Assembly: GCA_031552195.1 (NCBI GenBank)
Contig: JAVBMT010000017.1
Coordinates: forward strand, 62,001-126,000
Direction: 5' to 3'
DNA: 64,000 bases
DNA from: JAVBMP01 sp031552195
Lineage (GTDB): Bacteria > Desulfobacterota > Desulfovibrionia > Desulfovibrionales > Desulfovibrionaceae
Shown one piece after another: positions 1 to 7,806 of this stretch. A model generated the notes under the pieces. It worked only from the letters and a program-made list of their open reading frames with translations. It searched no databases and had not been told where the DNA came from. How positions within the stretch are numbered: the first letter of the stretch is position 1; each line of letters opens with the position of its first letter. Made by a program: the position numbers and the translations under genes.

Positions 1-117
1 GCCCTTCAATACGAGCTCTTGGGCTACTGGTCCCGCCGGATTGATAGAGAGCACCTTCTTGTTTACCAGGTGGAAGGCGACACTATCTATATTCTTTCTT
101 GCCGCTACTATTATTGA
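1..117 (+). CDS. yoeB: YoeB-like toxin, 3' end only
   Basis: The first 38 codons in frame 1 give the C-terminal half of a RelE/ParE-superfamily YoeB toxin: the block WSRRIDREHLLVYQV is the family signature, and the protein ends in CRYYY. YoeB toxins are ribosome-dependent mRNA endonucleases, neutralised by a YefM antitoxin normally encoded just upstream, here outside the window. E. coli YoeB ends in a Tyr-His-Tyr triplet whose histidine (His83) is a described catalytic residue. Here that position reads Tyr, so activity may be reduced. The arginine pair in SRRI, which includes the other described C-terminal-half catalytic residue, is kept. The remnants that follow suggest an accessory region. 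The family call is firm; whether the toxin is active is uncertain. Confidence 0.85.
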   Translation, partial: ALQYELLGYWSRRIDREHLLVYQVEGDTIYILSCRYYY

Positions 118-156
118 CCTTTTTTGTGGGGAAGGACAGAAAGCCCCCCCCAGCAG

Positions 157-569
157 TCAGAGCGTATTCCACTTATTGGGCTGAATGTCCCACACCAGCC
201 CGGCGATAATGTTCCCGCCGGCAATGGTTCCGGAAACCATATACTTAAGCCCGACGTAACGCTTCAAGCCATGCGGCAGCCGCGCCCCCGCCGATTTACC
301 CTGGCTTTCAGGCTTCGTTGACAGCTGGTAAGGCGGGGAAGGTAACCGGAGCGTCCCGGTGTTAGGGAAGCTCCGCACTGTAGGACAAAATTCGGAAATA
401 AGCCGTGTTATGGCCGTCGCGTCGCGCCCATGGACGGAAAAGCATCCATGCGGGTTAAGTTCCTCAGTGTTGACAACAAGTTGGATTCGCTTGTTTTTAA
501 AACAGAAAGTCCGTGTACGTGCCCCGAAACGACGAAAGGGGTTCCGTCCTTAGGCCCGGGGTAGAATCA
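157..569 (-). pseudogene. remnant resembling a phage capsid cement protein gene
   Basis: The minus strand stays open from about 569 to a stop at 157 but has no ATG; the only start I see is a GTG at 378. The last ~50 residues contain LPHGLKRYVGLKYMVSGT followed by an AGLVWDIQPN block. This matches my memory of the C-terminus of Bbp16-like phage capsid cement proteins (LPxGxxRYxxLxYxV ... AGLVxDxQxN). Farther upstream, RIQLVVNTEEL resembles the strand that precedes the middle of such proteins. The middle part fits better in a neighbouring frame (DGHNTAYFRIL, with stops), suggesting frameshifts. I read it as a decayed phage structural gene. The assignment rests on pattern memory alone. Confidence 0.45.
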
Positions 570-651
570 CGTTCAACTCGTGACGCGCGGGCTTTCTATT
601 TTATCAGGGTGTACGCCCCATGCCTTCAAGCGCGTGGTCTTTATTTTATCA

Positions 652-696
652 GAGAAGGGCCGGTATCACTGACAAAACAGGATGCCGGCCCTTCTC
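652..696. repeat. 16-bp stem inverted repeat preceded by direct repeats
   Basis: The arms GAGAAGGGCCGGTATC (652-667) and GATGCCGGCCCTTCTC (681-696) pair over 16 bp with a single G-U wobble and a 13-nt loop. Neither side has a proper T-run, so it is not a textbook intrinsic terminator. Two copies of TATTTTATCAG lie at 597-607 and 642-652, the second touching the left arm. It sits downstream of the lipoprotein gene (minus) and between it and the phage-like remnant, so it could mark the end of a transcript or of an insertion. Confidence 0.5.
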
Positions 697-754
697 AATA
701 TTCCACCGAGAGAACGTGTTTTGAAATTCTTGTCTGAGGCCATTACCCTGCCAA

Positions 755-1648
755 TTATCTATACCCTGCTATTTCCGCCTCGGATTCAGCAAGCTGTTTC
801 TTATATTTTTCAAGCTCATTAATGTCGGATTGATCGAATTTGGAGATTGAATTAAACCCCATATGGCTTTGTTTATTAAATTGCACGGATTGCAAGGAGG
901 CAACCAGAGAGTAATTCGGGCCATACGGAAGGCGGCGGCCGCCAACGCTATAAGTTATTGTTCCGGGCTGTGTGGCGCCTGGCTTAACGCCCTCCGGAAA
1001 TTTAACCGTAAGAGTGCCGTAGAGTATAGGGTTCTTGTTTGCATCAGGGCCGTTGATTTTTACATCAAGGTCATAGGCGTAGATGTCAACGGAACCATTA
1101 TTCGTTGCATCAACGGAAATTATAAATTCCTGTACAAAGCCCATGGGTTTATTCGTGCCGTGGGCTAACATTTCTGTAGATTCCATGCGAATGTTTGAAA
1201 CAGAGGCGGATTTCCGTGTTTGTTCAAATCGTTCCGCCTGCAGTTTTTTTTCCTCTAAATCTGCAACAGCTTTTTTTTGTTGCTCTATGCGTTTAGGCAA
1301 ATTGCTCATAGCCCAGGTTTTGCGTGCTTCAAAACCCGCAGCGATGATTTCTTGGGCGTTTTTCCCATCAAGCGGCATCAGGCGGCCTGATTGCCCCATT
1401 GTTTGCAGCGCGTGAAAAGCGTTATAAGCTATGCCGCTATTTTCATTTTTAAGCTTTTCCTGTCCATCGGTAATCACAAACAGAACGCCTTGAGCGATTT
1501 CAAGGCGTTTCTCTTCTGACGGCTGGGCATCAAAGATTTTTTTTAGCGACTCTTTATAGTCTGATTCCGACGCGGTTTTAAGAGAGGGGTCGGAACACGC
1601 CGTCAACAAAAACATCAAAATGATGGGAAGTAGCGGTTTAATACGCAT
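755..1648 (-). CDS. DUF6694-type lipoprotein
   Basis: 297 residues beginning with a lipoprotein signal whose lipobox is LTAC, with Cys18 as the lipidated residue, so the mature protein should be membrane-anchored. The first ~110 residues resemble the DUF6694 lipoprotein family (SESDYKESLKKI, then LDGKNAQEIIAAG). They are followed by a charged helix of coiled-coil character (about 112-150), a beta-rich domain (about 155-265) and a second short coiled coil at the C-terminus. The start is set by an AGGAG site 7 nt upstream. It stands alone, convergent with nothing and next to phage-like debris. No enzymatic motif is visible and its function is unknown. Confidence 0.75.
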   Translation of the reverse strand: MRIKPLLPIILMFLLTACSDPSLKTASESDYKESLKKIFDAQPSEEKRLEIAQGVLFVITDGQEKLKNENSGIAYNAFHALQTMGQSGRLMPLDGKNAQEIIAAGFEARKTWAMSNLPKRIEQQKKAVADLEEKKLQAERFEQTRKSASVSNIRMESTEMLAHGTNKPMGFVQEFIISVDATNNGSVDIYAYDLDVKINGPDANKNPILYGTLTVKFPEGVKPGATQPGTITYSVGGRRLPYGPNYSLVASLQSVQFNKQSHMGFNSISKFDQSDINELEKYKKQLAESEAEIAGYR

Positions 1649-1799
1649 TGAATGTGCTCCTGAGTTTATTTAGGTTACCTGCAAGAAACGCCTTGGTTCT
1701 TAAAAAACGAACGGCGCGGCTGCCGATATGCAGCGCGCGGGCATGCGGGCGCGGAAAAAAGGCTGCAATGAGCGGTGGATCGTCATCTATCAGGGTTGG

Positions 1800-1825
1800 T
1801 CTGTAAATCACATTACAGATTTTTT
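1800..1825 (+). terminator. small hairpin with T-run
   Basis: TCTGTAA and TTACAGA form a 7-bp stem with a 6-nt loop, followed directly by six T. It would terminate plus-strand transcription, yet no convincing plus-strand gene lies just upstream. A 43-codon frame (1727-1858) runs through it and shows nothing recognisable. It could end an unseen small RNA starting in 1660-1800, or be a fold of no consequence. Confidence 0.35.
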
Positions 1826-1879
1826 CAAGCGATCTGCCCGCTTGTTATACCCGCAGTGATGATTGCAAAAATTACAGGT

Positions 1880-2356
1880 TTACGCCTGTTGTGCTTTTTC
1901 TTGCGCCAAGAGCGCCTTATATTGGTTCATGAGACGAATATCGCGGACGGCTTTGAAAATCTGCACGGGCATTGCAATAATGCCTATGAGCATAGCCAAG
2001 ACGGCTTTGAAGATAAAGTATGTGATGAGGCCGAAGCCGGAAGTGAATAGTACAGGCACGGAAAACCGTCCTAAAAACTGCCAGCCCCAGTAGGCGCATG
2101 CGGCTACAAAACCTGTAAAAACGCCTCCGCTTTTGTTAGGGCTGGCTTGAAAGCAAAAAACGGTCACGGCAATAAATATAATGGCGGTTACCGCAAGGCC
2201 GCAATAAAGCCTGCGCGTTACGCCGTCGTTATTTTTTATAAAACACGGCTCGCACATCGGCGGTTCAAAACGTTTCAGGCACTCAACGCACAAAGCTTTG
2301 CCGCATTGTTGGCATGTGCCCGCCGCCGAACTTCCGGGATGATTGAAGCACTCCAT
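1880..2356 (-). CDS. B-box-like zinc-ribbon membrane protein
   Basis: 158 residues. The N-terminus carries a B-box-like zinc-binding pattern: C3 and H6, then CQQC, CVEC and CEPC within the first 37 residues. The rest consists of three or four hydrophobic segments (about 50-70, 83-100, 104-140) and a charged tail ending KAQQA. Proteins of this layout are usually annotated only as B-box zinc finger membrane proteins of unknown role. An AAGGAG site 7 nt upstream of the ATG fixes the start. It is divergent from the XRE regulator gene, with 133 bp between the two starts, so the regulator may control it. Confidence 0.7.
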   Translation of the reverse strand: MECFNHPGSSAAGTCQQCGKALCVECLKRFEPPMCEPCFIKNNDGVTRRLYCGLAVTAIIFIAVTVFCFQASPNKSGGVFTGFVAACAYWGWQFLGRFSVPVLFTSGFGLITYFIFKAVLAMLIGIIAMPVQIFKAVRDIRLMNQYKALLAQEKAQQA

Positions 2357-2411
2357 GGTTTACTCCTTGTTTGAAAAGTTGAGATATAGCCAGAGCAGCA
2401 AATGTTTAAAG

Positions 2412-2480
2412 ATATTTACCGCTATTGAGCGAACAAACAATATTTACGATAGTCATTATTTTTTTGCAAGAGCTACGATA
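2412..2480. promoter_or_regulatory. direct repeats in the divergent promoter region
   Basis: Between the two divergent starts lie two copies of ATATTTAC (2412-2419 and 2440-2447) and two copies of TACGATA (2444-2450 and 2474-2480), spaced 28-30 bp apart. Repeats of this kind in front of an HTH gene are typical of autoregulatory operators, so they are candidate binding sites for the downstream XRE protein. No clear -35/-10 pair was found. Confidence 0.3.
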
Positions 2481-2489
2481 CATGAAAAC

Positions 2490-2789
2490 ATGGACATTAT
2501 TCCTCAACTGCCCTTGGCCGTAGCTAAAGTCATACGTGAAGCCCGAGAATCCGCCGGTTTTACCCAGGGGCAACTAGCGGGGTTTTCCGGCCTTTCCGAG
2601 AGCTATATTTCTCTTTTGGAGCACGGGCACAAGAGTCTTTCTGTGAACAGCCTTGTGCTTATTGCCCGCGTGTTTCAGCTAGCTCCTGCCGAGCTGATGC
2701 GGCGCATAGAAATTGAAATAGAACGCGGCCCGCAACCTTCAGCACGAAAGGTAGGCAGGCCGCGCAAGCAGGCTTTGAAGATAAAATAG
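2490..2789 (+). CDS. XRE-family regulator with C-terminal AT-hook core
   Basis: About 99 residues from the ATG at 2490. An upstream in-frame ATG at 2343 is rejected because it would put the start inside the divergent gene. Residues about 8-65 are a Cro/C1-type helix-turn-helix (TQGQLAGFSGLSESYISLLE is the HTH core). The C-terminus reads VGRPRKQ, an AT-hook core (GRP flanked by basic residues), which should add minor-groove binding at AT-rich DNA. The 5' region is AT-rich and contains direct repeats. No strong ribosome site is visible. Likely a local regulator of itself and of the divergent membrane protein gene. Confidence 0.75.
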   Translation: MDIIPQLPLAVAKVIREARESAGFTQGQLAGFSGLSESYISLLEHGHKSLSVNSLVLIARVFQLAPAELMRRIEIEIERGPQPSARKVGRPRKQALKIK

Positions 2790-3082
2790 CGTTTATCTTT
2801 TCGTATCTTCTGACGTTGACTTTTTATCTATGCCTTTTGCGCTCTATGCCTGTTAATTGCGAAAAGCACGCGGCACTCAAGGCTTCTTTTTTCAGATCGG
2901 CGTTTTTTTCGGGCTGGCATGAATATTCCGGCCAATTGCGGATGCCGGGAAAACCGGGCGGCGTGGAAATGCTCCCTGGCCTTTTCGGCTGAGCAGGGTC
3001 CGCACCTCGGAGCAAGGGGCCGGTACGATACGCCGCCTGGGGTATAAGCGTGAAACCGGGCCAGCCGGCACGCTTGAAAGGG

Positions 3083-3526
3083 CTAAGAGCCATCTTTCTT
3101 TTCAGCCGCCTGCCGCCCGCCGCCGGACTCTGTTTTTTGAATCGCCGCAAGGTGCGGCGCTTGCAAGGCTCTCCGCACCAGCTCGTTGAAAAGGTCTTGC
3201 GCGGAACATTCCTGAGGCGGCCTGATTTCCGTAATGCGAACAATGTGCGGCGGGTTTTGCCCGGTATCCGCCGGGTTCAGATATTTCGGGCCAGCACCGT
3301 GACGAATCCAATCCGGGTTGATCAGCACTTTCTCGAATAGCTTTACAAGCCATTCAGAGGGTACGGCCTTGCGCCGCCTGGCATCGGAAATGGAAGATCT
3401 CTTGATTTCCAGAAGCGCGGCCAGTTCGGCTTGCGTTCCGCATCCGGCGGCTTCAAGGATGCGCCGGTACTGTGATTCAAAGTCGCTTTGTGGCGTTGCG
3501 CCATAAATGGCTGGAGTTTCGGTCAT
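3083..3526 (-). CDS. phage CI-repressor-type HTH protein
   Basis: 147 residues starting at the ATG at 3526, chosen over an upstream start because GGAGAG lies 6 nt before it. Residues about 14-75 match the N-terminal helix-turn-helix of phage CI repressors (FESQYRRILEAAGCGTQAEL, then KRSSISDARRR and VPSEWLVKLF with the NPDWIRHG ending). The C-terminal part is short and Gly/Gln/Lys-rich, with no peptidase dimerisation domain, so it is not a LexA-type self-cleaving repressor. The minus-strand TATAAT at 3627-3632 may be its -10 element. Together with the phage-like remnant at 0.2-0.6 kb it supports an old prophage at this edge. Confidence 0.75.
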   Translation of the reverse strand: MTETPAIYGATPQSDFESQYRRILEAAGCGTQAELAALLEIKRSSISDARRRKAVPSEWLVKLFEKVLINPDWIRHGAGPKYLNPADTGQNPPHIVRITEIRPPQECSAQDLFNELVRRALQAPHLAAIQKTESGGGRQAAEKKDGS

Positions 3527-3894
3527 GGCGGCTCTCCGGCGTGCTTGATTGGCAACTGCCGGAAAGCAATTGCCGGGAGCTCGTAACCGCCCGAGGACGG
3601 CGCGATTTATTCCCCCCTTACAGGGTATTATATTCGACCGCACTCCCGACAGCGTACGCAGAGAGACGGTTGCGCCTGCAAAGCAAGAGCAACCCCGCGC
3701 GTGTCGGCGGCGGTCCGCCTCGGGATCAAGGTGTTACGAGCACCTGAATGGCAATATGCCTTAATGACAGGGAAAAGGCAATAAGCTCAGCAAAAACGGG
3801 GCGTCACGGCCCTTGCGGCGCAGCGTTTTTACGGGAAAAATCCGAAAGCGGCCTGATGGCGGCAGTGTAATGATTGAAGCCGAGGCCGCGTTAG

Positions 3895-5706
3895 TCAGGG
3901 CGCTAGCTTGTCCTGCGCTGGCGGAACGGCCCCTATGTAAGTTCCGCCTTCGCCGGCCTTTGTCAACAGGGCGTTGCGCGGGGTGAAGCCTTCGCGCAGC
4001 CAGTTCATGCAATCTCGCCAGCCGTAAGCCGGAATGTTCGCGGCCTTCTGTGTTTTAGTCGCCGCGTCGTACCCGTTCATGGCGAGGAAGCAGTCCCGCG
4101 CGGCTTCATAGGTTCCGGGCAGGCCCACTGAAGCGGCCCATCCGGCGATACGGCGCGAGGGGTCGACAAATTGCGGGTCGGCCGCTATGTCGTGTTCCGC
4201 CGTGCTGCTGTTGGCCACCCGGTCGTGATAGGGCTGCGTCACGTTGAAGTTGGCGTTGTAGTCGGAATCCGCATAGAGCGGGGTGCTTCCGCCCACCACG
4301 CGCAGCATGTATTTAGCCTCGCCGCTTCCGGCTAGGCTGCCGTGCAAATTGTTGCGGCATCTTACGCCGTAGCCTGGCGGCGTGTTGGAGCCGTTTTCCA
4401 GCAGGCCCAGTCCGCCTACGCTGTTCGCGTCAAAGCGCACCACGGTGTTATTGATGATGTCGGCGTCCAGCGCGTAATTGCCCACCAGGTTGAACAAATC
4501 GCCCATGCCGATCATCAGGTTGCGGCGGCATTCCGCTTTTTTGTAAGATCCTGCTATGATATGCGCGTTCGGCTCCGAACCGAACATTTCGATAACGCAG
4601 TCTTCCACCTTGGGCGTTGTAATCAGATGCGGGTTGAAATCAGAGGGGGCTTTGTTCGCGTTAGCCAGCAATGCCCCCTTAATATAGCCGCCCCCCGCCG
4701 AGCCGGAATAAAACAACGCCGGGGTGCCGATAACGTCGTTCAGGTGCGCGCCGCCCTCCGCCGCCAAAGGCAGCGCTGAAGAATAGTTGCCGTTGGCCCC
4801 GTGGTTTACGGCTACGCAGTTTTTCCATATCACAAGTGGGCCGCCCACGGTAAATCTCACGCCGGAACGCACTGTCCGGCTGTATGCGGTGTTATGCTCG
4901 AATATCACGACAGGGCCGTCTGAGGCGACACGGGCTACGGTTATAACGCCCGCGCCGCGAAAATCGCAGTTCGTTATGGAAATGGGCGTTGTGGCGGGCG
5001 TGTAGCCGCCCCGGCCTATGCCCAAAGACGCGTAACCCTCGAACACGCAATGGTCGAAGAGCAGGGCGGGAACCGTGGCTATTTTGCCCTGCGCGCCTTG
5101 CGCGTTGAACAGCACGGCGCCTGTCATAACCACTGAAAGATATTGGCAATCCCAGCGGATTTTCGGTGATGCGGGATTGGCGGTATAGGTCATTGCGCCG
5201 GGCCCTGAAAGCCTGGCCCAATTGTCCGGCGCGCCTTTCAACGTGTATACGCCATTGCCGGTCAGCCAGGTTCCTGTGGCGGTAATTTCCATCTCCGCGC
5301 CGGGGCTGAGGGTGAAGGCGCAGTCTCTGTTCGGGCCGTTCCCGGTTTGCAGCGAGGCGGCAAGGATCAGTTTTCCGCTTATGGTGAGGGATTTTTCAGA
5401 CGTAAAGGATGTATCCAGTGTAACAACATGCCCGGCGCTTACGGTAACGTCGTGCCTGGTCCCAGGCACGACGCCGCCCGCCCAGGTGGCGGCGTCCGAC
5501 CATTTGCCTGATTGAACGGAGTTTATTCCAGCTGAATGGCCCCCTTTGCCCAAAACGGAAAAGGAGAACAGCGGGCCGGATTGCCGATAATCCGCCGAGG
5601 ACGTGGTCAAAAAACTGAGGGATGGCGTCAGGCACGCGCATATGACCAGCAGGCAGGCCAATATAACCGCCGGCGGAGGCGTTTGCGCCTTCGCAAGTAT
5701 TTTCAA
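3895..5706 (-). CDS. secreted G8-like / parallel beta-helix protein
   Basis: 603 residues read from a TTG start; GGAGAA lies 7 nt upstream, and the nearby ATG is out of frame with an immediate stop. Residues 1-35 form a signal peptide. After a linker, SGKWSDAATWAGGVVPG opens a G8-like domain (about 64-130: TWxGGxxPxxxxxVxV then VTLD). The remainder (about 130-560) is rich in short beta-strand and Asn repeats like right-handed beta-helix surface proteins (CVFEG, NCDFRG, HNTAYSR, NNTVVRF). No catalytic motif of a known polysaccharide lyase is evident. It is divergent from the two-component operon. A surface or polysaccharide-binding role is possible but unproven. Confidence 0.65.
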   Translation of the reverse strand: MKILAKAQTPPPAVILACLLVICACLTPSLSFLTTSSADYRQSGPLFSFSVLGKGGHSAGINSVQSGKWSDAATWAGGVVPGTRHDVTVSAGHVVTLDTSFTSEKSLTISGKLILAASLQTGNGPNRDCAFTLSPGAEMEITATGTWLTGNGVYTLKGAPDNWARLSGPGAMTYTANPASPKIRWDCQYLSVVMTGAVLFNAQGAQGKIATVPALLFDHCVFEGYASLGIGRGGYTPATTPISITNCDFRGAGVITVARVASDGPVVIFEHNTAYSRTVRSGVRFTVGGPLVIWKNCVAVNHGANGNYSSALPLAAEGGAHLNDVIGTPALFYSGSAGGGYIKGALLANANKAPSDFNPHLITTPKVEDCVIEMFGSEPNAHIIAGSYKKAECRRNLMIGMGDLFNLVGNYALDADIINNTVVRFDANSVGGLGLLENGSNTPPGYGVRCRNNLHGSLAGSGEAKYMLRVVGGSTPLYADSDYNANFNVTQPYHDRVANSSTAEHDIAADPQFVDPSRRIAGWAASVGLPGTYEAARDCFLAMNGYDAATKTQKAANIPAYGWRDCMNWLREGFTPRNALLTKAGEGGTYIGAVPPAQDKLAP

Positions 5707-6031
5707 GGCATTTCTCCGTTCCGCATGGGTTTGCGCCTTTTATTCTCATCTTTATTTTCCAAGGGCGCGGCTTGCCTCTTCTTCAGAAGAAACAACTTGT
5801 TAAACATATCTAAAGAATGGACGCCCTGCAATAGCCCTGTACGCCAGTTCCCGGAACTCGGGAATTTGTTCGGGCTGGATGACGGCCGCCGGGCCAAACG
5901 CGCTTGAAGCCCTGTAACGAAGTGTCACCCGCATGATTTTACTGTTTATCTCGGCGAGTTCTTGCGGTAGGTTCGGACGGATTAAGGCAAAATCATATTT
6001 TTTACTCACAATAAACGTTCGGCGGGCCACT
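5707..6031. other. 325-bp divergent intergenic region
   Basis: This spacer separates the secreted beta-helix gene from the two-component operon and should hold both promoters, though I see no convincing -35/-10 pair. A minus-strand open frame (5800-6030) starting at GTG runs through it but lacks a ribosome site and any recognisable family. Confidence 0.4.
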
Positions 6032-6733
6032 ATGGCGGCGATTCTGATAATAGACGACGACCTGGAACTATTCAGCCTTCTTAGCGCGTATCTTGAAACA
6101 GAGGGCTTTTCATCCGTTCAGGCCGAAGACGCGGAAACAGGGCTGGCCGAAGCGTCAAAGGGCGGGTACGACGCCCTTATTCTGGATGTAATGCTGCCTG
6201 GAATGAACGGGTTTGAAGTGTTGCGCCGCCTGCGGGCGGAGGAAAGCACGGCCGGTTTGCCCGTGCTTATGCTTACGGCCCGAGGGGAAGAGATAGACAG
6301 GGTGGTGGGACTCGAAATGGGGGCGGACGATTACCTCGCGAAGCCGTTCAGTTCCCGTGAACTGGTGGCGCGCCTGCGCGCCCTTTTGCGCAGAAGTTCC
6401 TTAGGGAAGGTGAACTTGCCTTTGCAGCATGTGGACGACCTGAGCATCAACCGCGCCTCTCTTTGCGTAGGCATGAACGGTCAGCAGCAGGATTTGACGG
6501 TTCCAGAACTGCGTCTTCTGACTCTTCTTACTCAGAATATCGGTGAAATTGTAACCCGTGAAGTCCTTTATAAATCCATTTTCGGCCATTCGGCCTATCC
6601 CATGGACCGCAGCCTTGACATGCTTGTCAGCCGGCTGCGGAAAAAGCTTGGCCCGCGTAAAGATGGCGGGGAGCGTATCAGGGCCGTCCGGGGTGAAGGC
6701 TATATGTATCTTCTGTCAGGAGAGAGTTCATGA
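6032..6733 (+). CDS. OmpR-family response regulator (CpxR-like)
   Basis: 233 residues from the ATG at 6032. The receiver domain (about 1-120) shows the acidic pair in IIDDD, the phospho-acceptor Asp in LILDVMLPGMNG, the switch Thr in MLTARG, and the conserved Lys in LAKPFSS. The C-terminal winged helix (about 135-230) has the DRSLDMLVSRLRKKLG recognition helix and RGEGYMYL wing, closest to the CpxR subgroup. The next gene starts on its stop codon (ATGA), so it is co-translated with its kinase. It probably regulates the envelope genes downstream (PAP2, LtaS-like), an inference from position. Confidence 0.92.
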   Translation: MAAILIIDDDLELFSLLSAYLETEGFSSVQAEDAETGLAEASKGGYDALILDVMLPGMNGFEVLRRLRAEESTAGLPVLMLTARGEEIDRVVGLEMGADDYLAKPFSSRELVARLRALLRRSSLGKVNLPLQHVDDLSINRASLCVGMNGQQQDLTVPELRLLTLLTQNIGEIVTREVLYKSIFGHSAYPMDRSLDMLVSRLRKKLGPRKDGGERIRAVRGEGYMYLLSGESS

Positions 6734-7806
6734 TTCCGAAACGAATCACCGCATGGCTGGGCGTTTTGCCGCTGTTTTGGAAGGTCTATATTTTTATAGT
6801 CATCTTGCTTTTTTCCGTTGTCGGTTTGGCGGAACTCATCGTCGAGCCTTTGGCTGAAAGAGCGCTTGAAGGGCTTTACGGCGGTTTTCAGCCCTGGCAT
6901 GAAGTCGCAATCTGGATAGCGAGCATACTTGTCCCCTCACTGGCTTGCGGGTATATCCTCTCTAAAATACTTTCCAATAAACTCGGCAAGATGGCTAAGG
7001 CTTCAGAGGCCCTGGCCAGAGGCAACCTGGAAGTGCGTTTGCCGGAAAACGGCAACGTCAGAGACGCTTTTGACGTTTTGGCGAACAGCTTCAACGCAAT
7101 GGCCCGAGCCATCAAGAAGCAGCAGCATAATGACCGTAGGCTGCTTGCGGACATATCCCATGAATTGCGCTCGCCGCTTACCCGGATGACAGTAGCGGTT
7201 GATTTGCTGAGTTTGAGGCATGCGGATGAAGAAAGCATAGAGCTGCTTTTGCGTTTGGGAAAAGAAATACGGCAAATGAATGAATCCATTTCTCTGCTTA
7301 TGGAGCAGGCGCAGGACAAGCTTTTGCATTACGGCGTAAAAAATACGCTGAATCTGGAAAAAATTCTCATCGGTCTGGCCGACGACTTCTCTTTCCAAGG
7401 CGGGACGCGGAGCATACGCGTAAAGGCCGCCGTAGCGAGGGGGCTTATCGTTTACGGCAACGCGCTTATGCTGGAGCGCATGTTCGGCAATATCCTTTCC
7501 AACGCCATTTTCTACAGCCCGCCGGGCACTGTGATTGAATTGGACGCGCGGCGGAATGGAGACAATATTATCGTTTCCATCAGAGATTTTGGACCAGGTG
7601 TGCCGGAAAATCAGCTTGAAGATATTTTTCGCGCATTTTACCGGGTGGATAGCTCACGCGCCAGAACCAGCGGCGGGGCCGGCCTTGGGCTTGCCCTCGC
7701 CATGGAAGCGGCCATTTTGTTCGGTGGAAACATTGCGGCCGGCAACGCCCAGCCCGGCTTGCGCGTAACGGTCACGCTTCCCGCATATTCTGAAGATGAT
7801 GAATAA
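6730..7806 (+). CDS. sensor histidine kinase (CpxA-like)
   Basis: 358 residues with AGGAGAG just upstream of the ATG. Layout: a membrane helix (about 18-38), a very short periplasmic loop of about 20 residues, a second helix (about 57-77), HAMP (about 77-130), HisKA with the phospho-histidine in DISHELRSPLTRM (about 141-153), and HATPase_c with the N box FGNILSNAIFY, G1 DFGPGVPE and G2 GGAGLGLALA. The tiny periplasmic loop argues against a large ligand domain and suggests sensing of membrane state or an accessory protein. Its 3' end overlaps the PAP2 gene by 11 nt, so all three are one transcript. Confidence 0.92.
   Translation: MIPKRITAWLGVLPLFWKVYIFIVILLFSVVGLAELIVEPLAERALEGLYGGFQPWHEVAIWIASILVPSLACGYILSKILSNKLGKMAKASEALARGNLEVRLPENGNVRDAFDVLANSFNAMARAIKKQQHNDRRLLADISHELRSPLTRMTVAVDLLSLRHADEESIELLLRLGKEIRQMNESISLLMEQAQDKLLHYGVKNTLNLEKILIGLADDFSFQGGTRSIRVKAAVARGLIVYGNALMLERMFGNILSNAIFYSPPGTVIELDARRNGDNIIVSIRDFGPGVPENQLEDIFRAFYRVDSSRARTSGGAGLGLALAMEAAILFGGNIAAGNAQPGLRVTVTLPAYSEDDE

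Noticed and set aside
430..564. 44-codon plus-strand ORF beginning MDGKASMRVKFLSVDNKL
   Set aside because: No ribosome site, and it lies opposite the more convincing phage-like remnant on the minus strand.
554..592. tRNA 3' fragment / attachment site (a TTCAACT loop on a 5-bp stem with the G-C closing pair, like a T-arm)
   Set aside because: The rest of a tRNA cannot be folded and no CCA-like end follows. The outer GCCCG/CGGGC pairing and T-rich tail make an intrinsic-terminator-like hairpin equally likely.
2824..3082. minus-strand open stretch downstream of the CI-type gene, ending in LTGIERKRHR
   Set aside because: It has no start or ribosome site of its own and no family resemblance. It could be a gene fragment, but I cannot support it.
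5800..6030. 76-codon GTG-initiated frame opposite the response regulator promoter
   Set aside because: No ribosome site, its start abuts the divergent start codon, and no family was recognised.
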